A stretch of DNA of 44,921 nucleotides from a virus. Shown here in pieces: positions 21,504 to 29,280 of this stretch. Position 1 is the stretch's first letter. Every line of letters starts with the position of its first letter. The stretch covers positions 1-44,921 of IMG/VR virus record IMGVR_UViG_3300036846_000225; one strand, 5' to 3'. A model generated the notes under the pieces. The model had not been told where the DNA came from. It searched no databases and worked only from the letters and a program-made list of their open reading frames with translations. A program made the translations under genes and the position numbers.

Positions 21504-22356
21504 CGGTGAGCGTCCCGTTTGCCGTGAAGGTGTGGATCGTATTTCCGCCGCTCGTGGTGATGGTTCCCCCGGTCGCCTTCGCGGCTCCGGGGTAACTGAT
21601 AATCAAAATTCCGTCTTTCCCGTCCGCCCCGTTAGTTCCCGAGGTACTTCCCGCATAGCCGCCACCTCCGACCACGTTATTCGGGTTCCCTAATTGGCTG
21701 TCTCCGCCTTGGCAGTAAGTCGCGGACGCTCCGCTAATGGCGCTTGTGATCCCCGCGCCCCCCGGCGCACCTCCGGGTCCGCCTATATAACCCGACCCCA
21801 CGCCGCCCGCGCCGCCGCCGCCCCCCGCGATGTTTGAGCCGGTCGTCCCGCCGCCCCCGGCAAAACCTTGTCCCGCCGTTCCGGCTCCGGGGGTTGTCGC
21901 CCCATTCGAGCCGCCAGAACCCGAGCCGCCCGCTCGCCCGTTTGCGCCGCTAGGCGGACCCCCGCCGCCGCCAACTGAGGTCAACCCCGCGAATGTGGAG
22001 TTTCCACCGTTCGCGCCATAGATCGGATTATTGAGAGCCCCCACGCCGCCCGCGCCAATCGTGACGGGATATGATCCAGTGCTCAAGGCGAGCCCCGAGC
22101 CGGTGAGACAGCCGCCCGCGCCGCCGCCGCCCCCCGCGCCGCCATTGGCCCCGCCGCCGCCGCCGCCGCCCGCCGCCAGGAGATAGGACACGAGCAAGGG
22201 GATGGACACACCCACGGCGTCGCTCATCGCGACGCTATCGACCGGCGCGAGGCTGATCTGCCGCGCCAGCGTCAGCGCGTCGCCCATCGCGACGCTGTCG
22301 ACCAGCGCCAGAGCGACCGGCGGCGGGCCGTGCGGATAGAACCCAATCGGGCGCAT
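21496..22356 (-). CDS. Glycine-rich tail fibre protein
   Basis: 286 residues. The first 55 hold two copies of a DSVAM-x-DA repeat (LVDSVAMGDALTLARQ, PVDSVAMSDAVGVS), then a long polyglycine region with GGGGGAGG runs (about 60-230). It ends in YPGAAKATGGTITTSGGNTI followed by HTFTANGTLTVG. The HTFTANGTLTV motif is typical of Gly-rich adhesins in phages and bacteria. Such polyGly-II lattices form receptor-binding tips. GC is lower than around it. The C-terminus is abrupt, and a LamG remnant follows in another frame. Confidence 0.8.
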   Translation of the reverse strand: MRPIGFYPHGPPPVALALVDSVAMGDALTLARQISLAPVDSVAMSDAVGVSIPLLVSYLLAAGGGGGGGANGGAGGGGGAGGCLTGSGLALSTGSYPVTIGAGGVGALNNPIYGANGGNSTFAGLTSVGGGGGPPSGANGRAGGSGSGGSNGATTPGAGTAGQGFAGGGGTTGSNIAGGGGGAGGVGSGYIGGPGGAPGGAGITSAISGASATYCQGGDSQLGNPNNVVGGGGYAGSTSGTNGADGKDGILIISYPGAAKATGGTITTSGGNTIHTFTANGTLTVG

Positions 22357-22359
22357 CGG

Positions 22360-24264
22360 TCAGTGACCGTAAGGGTGATGTGTTGGCGGCGGCGGGGGTG
22401 GCGGCGGAGCCTTCTTGAAGTCGGCGGCGACCAACACCCGCCCGGTCGCGAAGTCCCAATTGTTCGACGTCAAGGTCGGGACGGTCGTGTCGCCGCTCGA
22501 CTGATTGTGACCGTAGCCTTCCGATCCTGGCTCTAGGACGTTGCCGCCAATCGACAGGATCGAGCCTGCGCCATAGGCGATGACGCAGCCGACGACGCCA
22601 GGGTTGGCCGGGTTATTGTTCACCGCCGTCAGGCCGATGATCACGTTGCCGCTAATCACCGTCGTCGTGTAAGCGCCGATGCTTTCGACGCCCGTCCACC
22701 CGGAACCCCAAGGCGGCACGTTCGGCTGACCGTCCTGGCTGATGTCGATCATGTTGCCTTGGACCGTGAACGAGCACGAACCGGTCGGGGCTGAGAGCTT
22801 GACGAATTGGGTTAGCTCGACGTGCTGGTTGGGCGACGGGTTGCAGCCGCCTCCGCTGACGTAATTGTTGGTAAAGGCGACGTGCGCGCCGCCGGGGTTG
22901 TCGAAGCCGACTGACCCGATGATGTTCGGTTGGTTCTTGTAGCGGCAGTGATCCGACGTGAAGTCGCCCGCGCCCATGAACCACGACCCGCCGTCGTAGA
23001 GGCAATACAGCGTCTTGACGACTAGGGCGGTGTTCGCGGCCTGAATGTTGCCGTTGGTGTCGCACGGGAAGATGACGCCGTTCGACGTGTCGCAGTCTTG
23101 CAGGATGAAGGTCCCGGCGGTCGCCGGGCTGCTGTTGTAGACGTGGATCGGCGGCGCACCCTTGAACTTGTAATTCGAGACCACCGTCGTCGCGCCCGCG
23201 CCGAACCACGCCACATCGGCCCACAGCGCGCCATCGTTGCCGATCAGGAAAAACGGGTTGAGGTAGGCGTCGATTGCGCCCGCCCAAACGCCGTTGGTGT
23301 AGCCGCTACGCGGGCCGGTCCCGCCGTTCCGGAGGTCATAGACCGCCTGCAATCCCGCCGTGACGATGGACGCCGGATAGGCGGGAGGGCTGCCGACGGT
23401 GGCGGCGACGAGATCGCCGACCAGCACCCACACGTCGAGTGCGACCTGCGTCAGCGTCGCGCCGGAATAGAGCCCGCTCAGCCCGAGCTTGCCGCCCGCG
23501 CTGTAGAGCGTGACGCCCGCGCCCGCCGAGAATGCCGTCTGTCCCGCGCCCAATTGCACGATGTCGATCCGGGTCCGGATCGGTAGCGGCACCGCCGAAT
23601 TGGGCGGCACGACGATCCAGTTATCGGCGGTGTTGTTCGGGAGAATGAGCGCGCCCCGGTCGCCGACCGTCAGCGTATAGGTTGGGTCGACCGGGCGGGT
23701 CAGTTGGTAATAAAGGCCGACCGTTTCCTTGCCATCGAGCGCCGCCTGCTGCGCGATGCTGACCGGCTTGTTGGCGTCGCTGGTGTTGTCGACGTTGCCG
23801 AGCCCGAGGTTGCCGCGCGAGGTCGGCGCGCTCGCGACATCCGACAGGTTGTTGGTCGCCAGCATGTCGCCGGAGCCAGGACCGCTCGGACCCGCCGGAC
23901 CGGGATCGCCTTTCGGGCCTTGGATACCCTGCGGACCTTGCACCCCTTGCGGACCCGCAGGACCGCCGGGCGTGCCGGGATCACCTTGCGGACCCGTGGG
24001 GCCGGGAACACCCTGCGGGCCGGTCGCGCCAGGAGCGCCAGCCGGGCCAACTGCGCCCTGCGGACCCATCGGGCCGGGATCACCTTGCGGACCGCCGGAC
24101 GGGCCTTGCGGACCCGGCGGGCCTTGGATGCCTTGCACCCCTTGCGGACCCTGCGGGCCGGTCGATCCGGCAGCCCCCTCCGGACCCTCCAGACCTGTCG
24201 TCGCGAAGACATCGACGATCACGACCGGCGAGGTGACGACGTCCAGAACTTCGGTATCGCTCAT
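22360..24264 (-). CDS. Collagen-like tail fibre with beta-helix-like C-terminus
   Basis: 634 residues. Residues 25-128 are Gly-x-y collagen-type repeats ([20 protein letters not shown] and so on). They are followed by the standard fibre joint [20 protein letters not shown]. The rest is beta-rich, with repeated T/V/N-rich turns ([20 protein letters not shown]) suggesting a beta-helix, perhaps a polysaccharide-binding or cleaving surface. It ends with a polyproline and His tail ([15 protein letters not shown]). Likely the main receptor-binding fibre. Confidence 0.85.
   Translation of the reverse strand: MSDTEVLDVVTSPVVIVDVFATTGLEGPEGAAGSTGPQGPQGVQGIQGPPGPQGPSGGPQGDPGPMGPQGAVGPAGAPGATGPQGVPGPTGPQGDPGTPGGPAGPQGVQGPQGIQGPKGDPGPAGPSGPGSGDMLATNNLSDVASAPTSRGNLGLGNVDNTSDANKPVSIAQQAALDGKETVGLYYQLTRPVDPTYTLTVGDRGALILPNNTADNWIVVPPNSAVPLPIRTRIDIVQLGAGQTAFSAGAGVTLYSAGGKLGLSGLYSGATLTQVALDVWVLVGDLVAATVGSPPAYPASIVTAGLQAVYDLRNGGTGPRSGYTNGVWAGAIDAYLNPFFLIGNDGALWADVAWFGAGATTVVSNYKFKGAPPIHVYNSSPATAGTFILQDCDTSNGVIFPCDTNGNIQAANTALVVKTLYCLYDGGSWFMGAGDFTSDHCRYKNQPNIIGSVGFDNPGGAHVAFTNNYVSGGGCNPSPNQHVELTQFVKLSAPTGSCSFTVQGNMIDISQDGQPNVPPWGSGWTGVESIGAYTTTVISGNVIIGLTAVNNNPANPGVVGCVIAYGAGSILSIGGNVLEPGSEGYGHNQSSGDTTVPTLTSNNWDFATGRVLVAADFKKAPPPPPPPPTHHPYGH
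23875..24190 (-). repeat. Collagen-like Gly-x-y coding repeats
   Basis: Tandem 9-bp-unit coding repeats (GGxCCTxxx type) in the fibre gene, with several near-identical blocks around ACCTTGCGGACC. They are prone to length change and recombination with the GIDGKDG repeats of the gene at 34711-35802 only at the protein level; the DNA is different. Confidence 0.7.
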
Positions 24265-24662
24265 GGCTGCAAACCCCGCTCAAAGCCGACCGGCTGGTCG
24301 CGGCTCGTACTGAGTGCGAGCGGGCTGCCGGTGCTGTCGGTGATGTCGCCGGTCACCTTCACGGGACCGGCAAGGATGGTCATGATCCGACCCGTTTGAT
24401 CGGTGAGTTGCAGGTCCCACCGCCCGCTTGCCGGGACGGTGCGCGACGCGGTCGGCGTCAGGGTCGCGTCGATGATGTTGCCGGTCACCACGAGATCGAG
24501 CGGAACGATGATCGTGCCGCCAGGGCGGTCGCGTATCTCCGCCTTCACCGCGTACAGCCTGAGATCGACCGGCACCGTCTTCGCCGCGTCGCCCCACAGG
24601 ACGAAGGTCCATGTCGAGGTGTCGCCGCGATAGATCGCGAGCGGGAAAGTGCCGGGCATCAT
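24261..24662 (-). CDS. Tail-associated hypothetical protein (baseplate/fibre adaptor-like)
   Basis: 133 residues, ATGATG start with GGAGG upstream. [37 protein letters not shown] and [14 protein letters not shown] are an arrangement I know from conserved proteins between the tail tip and fibres. They resemble N-terminal domains that join fibres to baseplates. The stop overlaps the fibre start by 4 bp, so both are co-translated. Confidence 0.72.
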   Translation of the reverse strand: MMPGTFPLAIYRGDTSTWTFVLWGDAAKTVPVDLRLYAVKAEIRDRPGGTIIVPLDLVVTGNIIDATLTPTASRTVPASGRWDLQLTDQTGRIMTILAGPVKVTGDITDSTGSPLALSTSRDQPVGFERGLQP

Positions 24663-24696
24663 TGCGCGGCCTCCATGCGTGTAAACGGGTTTAGAC

Positions 24697-27663
24697 CTAG
24701 CGCTTGAGCTCGGTCAGCACGACCTCGGTGCGGTTGATCTGCGACGAGCCGCTGCCGCCGGTCCCGGTGTGCGTGAGCAGATAGGTGTGCGCGCCCGCGC
24801 CGGGCCGGTGCGCGAACGGGAAGCTAAGGCCGGTGCCGCCCCAACTGCCGGGGCACCAAACCGAGCCTTGCGTGATCACCGTGCCGTCGCAGTAGAGCCG
24901 GAACAGGGTGCCCGCCGGGCTGCTGGTCAGCGTGGCGATCTCGCCATAGACGTCGATCAGGTGATCCCCGCCGATGCTGGTGTAATTGAATTGAAGGTCG
25001 TTCACCTCGACGTTGGGCGTGTTGGTCACGCCGCTTCCGGGGGTGACGACCGTCGCGGTCACCGCGCCGCCGATGATCATGTTGGCGGTGATCGTGTTGG
25101 CCTTGATGTCGTCGGCTTGGAAGTTGGTGGCGATCACCTTGCCGCCGACCACCGCCAGCGGGAACACATTCGACGTCCCGTCCGAGAAGCCGATCTCTCC
25201 GGCGATGAAGGCGATGCTCGACACGCCGCCGCCCGCCGCCAGCTTCATCCCGGCGACCTCGCCGCCCGCGTTCACCGATAGGACGTACTGCGCATTCAGC
25301 CCGTTGACCGACTGTTGCAGCGTCGTGATCGACGACGTGTGCCCGTCGACCGTGGTCGAGACGTTGCTGATCGAGGTGGCGTTGGCTTGGTCACCGCTGA
25401 CCCGCGCGCTCTGCTCGGTCGAGATCGCGGCGGTGTTGTTGTTGATCTTGGTTTGCAGGCTGGTCTTGTAGTCGCCCCATGTCGTCGAGCCGTCCGCGAA
25501 GAGCGTCGTGTCGGAAAGCTGGAAAGCCGAGCCATTCGGCATCAGCGACCCGATCAGGTCGATCCGGGTCTTCGAGTAGTTGGCGCTGTCGCTCACCGGG
25601 AGCAGGTCTTGCGCGGTCTGCGCCGCCTGATCCGCCGTCTGCTGTCCGAGGTCGGTCGTCTGATTGAGTTGGTCGACGAGCTCTTGCGGGGTCTGCCCGC
25701 CGATGTCGGTCACCCCACCCGAGACCAGCGTGCCGACCGTCACCAGCCCGAGATCGAGCCCGGTGATCCCCTCGACCAGCCGGACGGTCTTGTACCTGAC
25801 CCGCACGTTATAGGTGCCGCCGGGGATTACCGCCCTGATCTCGATCCGGGTGGCGTTGGCCGGGGCCGTCGTGGTCATCCAGTCGCCGAAGGTCGGCGTG
25901 GCGTCGAGCTCTAACCGGATATCGACGAGCACGTTGGACACGTTCACGTCGTCGACGTGGCCGGTGACGATGATCGCCGGGACCTGACTGCCGTCCGTGC
26001 CCGACAGGATGCCGCCGGTCGCGGTCCACGAGCCGGTGTCGGGGTCATACACCTTGGTCGGATCGACCGGGGTCAGGCTCGGGATCGGCGGCGGGTTCGG
26101 GGTCTGCCCGAGCGCATAGGCGTGTTTGCTCGGGGTCTCCGACCGACAGGTGAGCGTGACGGTGCCGGTCGTCGCGTCGATGTCGCGGGTCTCGACCATG
26201 AGCTCCTGTGCGCTCATGCCGTACTCTGGCTCGGTGACCGAGATCACGTCGCCAGGGATCAGCGCGCCGAAGGCCGGGCCGACCGGCAGGGTGACCGGCT
26301 CGAATTCGCGGGCGTCGAGAATGTCGTAGCAAGCGAGCTCGGCAGCCTGCTTCGCGTCTTGCACCAGGGCATACGTCCCGCCCTTGCTGCGGAGCTCGCC
26401 GTCCGCCGTCACATACTCGTCGACCGTCACCGCGCCGCCCGGCACCATCTGCCAGCCGTTCGCCTCGCTGCGGTAGGTCGGGATCATCTGATTAAAGCGA
26501 TCTTTGCGGCCCTTGCTGCCGGTGATCGCGGCGCTGCCGATGATGTCCCGCCCGGTCAGGCTGGCGACCACGGTGCGGGGTGTACGGACCACGCAGGAGA
26601 TCAGCCCGCCGAGCCGGATCGGCTCGCCGCCGCCAGCTTGCAGGATCGTCGTCAGCACATCCCACTTCGGATCGGACGACAGGATTTCGCCGCCGACCGT
26701 CCACGCATTCGCCTCGCAGACCCCGGCACCCTCGGCGAAGGCGTTGATGTCGAGGGCTTGGATCGGCGCGCCGATCCCGAAGGTGAGCTTGCCGTTGTCG
26801 CGCCGCCCGATGCAGTAGGTCAGGGCTTGCAGGAAGGGGTTGTCGTACCCGGCATGACCCCACGTCGTCTCGTCGTCCCACCGCTGCGAGCCGGTGCCGC
26901 CGACCGTGTCGTCGGCGCGCGGGTCGTAGACCGGCGGTCCCCGGATCACCCATGTCGGTTTGGGGATGCCGGAGGGAAAGGCGCTGGTCGCGTAAATCAG
27001 CGTCCACCACGAGCAGGCGACCCCGCTGGTCAGATGGTCCGGGGTCCACTCGGCAGCCCACCCGGCAGGGAAGCCCGGCGGCTGCATGTAGGCGGGTTCG
27101 GGCTTGAGCCCACGGGTCCACCGGATGTCCATCGACCCGCCGAACGGCGCGGGGCCGGTGATGTCGCCGCCGCTGGTGATCCCGTCCCCGTTCATGGTGC
27201 AGATTTGGTCGTTGCAAGCGAAGCTCTCGACCGCGTCGATGGGGCCACCGCTGAGCGCCACGAGGTAATAGATGTGCGCGTTCTTGTCGTTCGCGCCGGT
27301 CGTGTTGGCATGGATGATCTTGCCCGCCGTGCCGGTGCGCCCGAGCGTCAGCGGCACGCCCGAAGTCGGGTCCGCCTGAAAGTTGACCTGCGTGCCCGCC
27401 GCGCCCTGACCCACGCTGCGGGCCGAGGGCGTCAAGGCAATGGATGCGCCAAGCGCAACGGTCCCCCATGCTGAGATTGCCGCCAGCGGGCCGGATGCGC
27501 CGACCAGCGCCCCGGCGAATTCGCCGATTGTCGCCGCCGCCATCGCCGCCGCCTCGCCGAGCGTGGCTCCCGCCAGGAACGCGCTCGCGACCGGCAGCGC
27601 GACGACCGCAAGCGCGATGACCCCGACCGCGATGGCTACTTTCGCCACGGCATCACGCTCCAT
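24697..27663 (-). CDS. Tail tip / host specificity protein (J-like)
   Basis: 988 residues from ATG 27663; a GTG at 27705 would extend it but sits deeper in the previous gene. N-terminal hydrophobic segments (VAIAVGVIALAVVALPVASA) are common in tip proteins. Then a large beta-rich body (TLGRTGTAGKIIHANTTG, WDDETTWGHAGYDNPFLQAL), a fibronectin-like part and a coiled-coil C-terminus (IDLIGSLMPNGSAFQLSDTT). It ends in a jelly-roll-like stretch. It occupies the site of lambda gpJ, downstream of the peptidase gene. Confidence 0.85.
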   Translation of the reverse strand: MERDAVAKVAIAVGVIALAVVALPVASAFLAGATLGEAAAMAAATIGEFAGALVGASGPLAAISAWGTVALGASIALTPSARSVGQGAAGTQVNFQADPTSGVPLTLGRTGTAGKIIHANTTGANDKNAHIYYLVALSGGPIDAVESFACNDQICTMNGDGITSGGDITGPAPFGGSMDIRWTRGLKPEPAYMQPPGFPAGWAAEWTPDHLTSGVACSWWTLIYATSAFPSGIPKPTWVIRGPPVYDPRADDTVGGTGSQRWDDETTWGHAGYDNPFLQALTYCIGRRDNGKLTFGIGAPIQALDINAFAEGAGVCEANAWTVGGEILSSDPKWDVLTTILQAGGGEPIRLGGLISCVVRTPRTVVASLTGRDIIGSAAITGSKGRKDRFNQMIPTYRSEANGWQMVPGGAVTVDEYVTADGELRSKGGTYALVQDAKQAAELACYDILDAREFEPVTLPVGPAFGALIPGDVISVTEPEYGMSAQELMVETRDIDATTGTVTLTCRSETPSKHAYALGQTPNPPPIPSLTPVDPTKVYDPDTGSWTATGGILSGTDGSQVPAIIVTGHVDDVNVSNVLVDIRLELDATPTFGDWMTTTAPANATRIEIRAVIPGGTYNVRVRYKTVRLVEGITGLDLGLVTVGTLVSGGVTDIGGQTPQELVDQLNQTTDLGQQTADQAAQTAQDLLPVSDSANYSKTRIDLIGSLMPNGSAFQLSDTTLFADGSTTWGDYKTSLQTKINNNTAAISTEQSARVSGDQANATSISNVSTTVDGHTSSITTLQQSVNGLNAQYVLSVNAGGEVAGMKLAAGGGVSSIAFIAGEIGFSDGTSNVFPLAVVGGKVIATNFQADDIKANTITANMIIGGAVTATVVTPGSGVTNTPNVEVNDLQFNYTSIGGDHLIDVYGEIATLTSSPAGTLFRLYCDGTVITQGSVWCPGSWGGTGLSFPFAHRPGAGAHTYLLTHTGTGGSGSSQINRTEVVLTELKR

Positions 27664-28121
27664 GCGGCGAGGGCGAGGGTGATCTTGGCTTGGATGATCG
27701 AGCACGCGCCGCGCTCGGCCTGCTCGGTGAACCCGAGCACCCGGCTATTCCCGAGCGCGACCGTGATGCTGTCCCACCCGTCCTCGGAACCGGGGAAGGC
27801 GATCAGGTCGCCCGGCAGCGCGGCGAGCGGGGCGATCCGCTTGAGTACCTTGAAGCTGTCCACCGCCTCGACCATCGAGCTCAGGCCCTCGGCTTTCAGC
27901 GCGCGGCGCGCGGTGCGTTCGCTGGCGTAGTTGCCGAACCGTGACAGGCTGACCCGGTGACCGGCGGTCTTGGCGACGAAGAGCGCCAGCTTGGCGCAGT
28001 CGGCGTCGCCCCATTTGAACCCGACGCCTTGGAACTTCTTGAGCGCGGCTTGTGCGATGGCGACCCGGCGCACCATGATCGGCAGCGGGCCGGTCGGCGG
28101 CTCAAGTTGGGGGACGAACAT
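27636..28121 (-). CDS. DUF6950/NlpC-like tail cell-wall hydrolase
   Basis: 161 residues. FKWGDADCAKLALFVAKTAG (about residues 36-54) places a Cys after D in the DC motif, as in NlpC/P60-like and DUF6950 tail proteins, and PGDLIAFPGSEDGWDSITVA gives the following strands. The catalytic His is not obvious; it is often replaced in DUF6950. In lambda-type tails the gene before J encodes a peptidase that opens the wall. The C-terminus overlaps the tip gene by 28 bp. Confidence 0.75.
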   Translation of the reverse strand: MFVPQLEPPTGPLPIMVRRVAIAQAALKKFQGVGFKWGDADCAKLALFVAKTAGHRVSLSRFGNYASERTARRALKAEGLSSMVEAVDSFKVLKRIAPLAALPGDLIAFPGSEDGWDSITVALGNSRVLGFTEQAERGACSIIQAKITLALAAWSVMPWRK

Positions 28122-28719
28122 ACAGGGTGTCCTTGACGACCGCCGGTACGGGCAGGTCTTGGCCCCACGGCAGCGCGCGGTTGATGTCCGTCACGAACTC
28201 GAAGCCGGTCTCGCCGGGCCACGCGGCTTGGTGATAGGCATTCGTCAGCCGCACCGCGTCGTCGTTGTCGAACAGCCGCTCCCACACCGACACGCAATCG
28301 AGCTCAAGCGTGCGGAGGCCCTGACCCACGGTCAGCACGCCTTGGTCGACCTCGCCGGAGAACACCAGCACCGGAGCGTCGAGCCCGCCGCCGGTCGTCC
28401 GGTCGAGCGCGGCGATCCACAGGAACACCGACCGGCCCTGCATATCCTGCCCGGCGAGCTCGGCGGCGGCGCTGGCGGTCTTCGGGTTGAGCGTCACCCG
28501 CAGCGACGGCGCGGTGCTCCCCATGCCGTCGTTGACGGCGTCCAGCGCCGCGAGCACCCCATAGGTCGGGTCGTCGCCGACGTAGGTCTTGCCGTCGATG
28601 GTCACCAAGCCGGAGCCGACGAGCAGGCGCAGCCAGCCGGAGGCGAGCTCGATCTCGACCCCGGCGAAGAGCAGGATGTTGGGGCCGTCGAACTGAGCCC
28701 GCAGCGAGACGTCGTTCAT
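28102..28719 (-). CDS. Tail tip-complex protein (DUF2163-like)
   Basis: 205 residues. LLFAGVEIELASGWLRLLVG, SGLVTIDGKTYVGDD, TLNPKTASAAAELAGQDMQG, GRSVFLWIAALDR and a middle region GEVDQGVLTVGQGLRTLELD match conserved proteins upstream of the tail peptidase in alphaproteobacterial phages and GTA-like tails. Beta-rich. Overlaps the peptidase gene by 20 bp. Confidence 0.7.
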   Translation of the reverse strand: MNDVSLRAQFDGPNILLFAGVEIELASGWLRLLVGSGLVTIDGKTYVGDDPTYGVLAALDAVNDGMGSTAPSLRVTLNPKTASAAAELAGQDMQGRSVFLWIAALDRTTGGGLDAPVLVFSGEVDQGVLTVGQGLRTLELDCVSVWERLFDNDDAVRLTNAYHQAAWPGETGFEFVTDINRALPWGQDLPVPAVVKDTLYVRPPT

Positions 28720-28722
28720 GGG

Positions 28723-29280
28723 TCAGGCGTTCTCGGTGATCGTGAAGCTGTGGCTGACGAAGCGAAAGAACTCGACGCCCCACGCGGGCGCGTTGTCGGT
28801 GAAGCCCTCAAGGATCGGGGCCACGAATTCGAGCGGCGTGGCGCTCAGCGCGGCGCGCAGGAGCGGGGTCACGGTGATCACGTTGCCCGCCGCCCCGGTC
28901 ACCATGTGAAGGTAATGCCGACCGCCAGCTTGGAACGAAAACCACGCGCCCACGACCGGCACCGAGCCGGTCAGGGTGATCGTCGCGGTGCCCGCCGTGC
29001 CGGTCCCGGCGACCCCGGTTAGGTTGCGCATGTCGACGATGGTCTGCGGCATCACCAGCCCGACCGTGTCGCCCGCCGTGTCGGCTTGCAGCGGCACCGC
29101 GAGCCACTTGGCGGCGCAGTCCGGATCGAGCGTCGGGAGCCCGATGTCGGCGGCGTAGCGGGTGCCGGGCCGGGTGATCCGCTGCGTCGGTCCGCCGAGC
29201 GACGACACGAGGTCGCCGCCGTAGCGCACCAGCTTCGGATTGACGGTCGTGCCGCGCGGCAGGGTCGGCAGTTGGATCAC
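28723..29280 (-). CDS. Distal tail-like structural protein
   Basis: 185 residues from GTG 29280, which overlaps the tape-measure stop (GTGA). The longer frame to 29412 would lie in the tape-measure gene and reads as low-complexity. LPRGTTVNPKLVRYGGDLVS, GGPTQRITRPGTRYAADIGL and GAWFSFQAGGRHYLHMVTGA suggest the beta-rich fold of distal-tail or baseplate-hub proteins. Position after the tape measure agrees. Confidence 0.7.
   Translation of the reverse strand: MIQLPTLPRGTTVNPKLVRYGGDLVSSLGGPTQRITRPGTRYAADIGLPTLDPDCAAKWLAVPLQADTAGDTVGLVMPQTIVDMRNLTGVAGTGTAGTATITLTGSVPVVGAWFSFQAGGRHYLHMVTGAAGNVITVTPLLRAALSATPLEFVAPILEGFTDNAPAWGVEFFRFVSHSFTITENA

Noticed and set aside
23875-24190. Tandem repeats as a CRISPR array
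   Set aside because: They are in-frame collagen Gly-x-y codons of the fibre gene without unique spacers of constant length; no cas genes.
24663-24696. Minus-strand GTTTACACGCATGG resembling the -10 region of promoter P3
   Set aside because: No TTGCAN lies 17 bp upstream on the minus strand and no leader follows; GGAGG there is simply the ribosome site of 24662.
25957-27474. 505-codon plus-strand open frame opposite the tail tip gene
   Set aside because: Shadow frame caused by third-position GC; low-complexity, no motif, no ribosome site in context.
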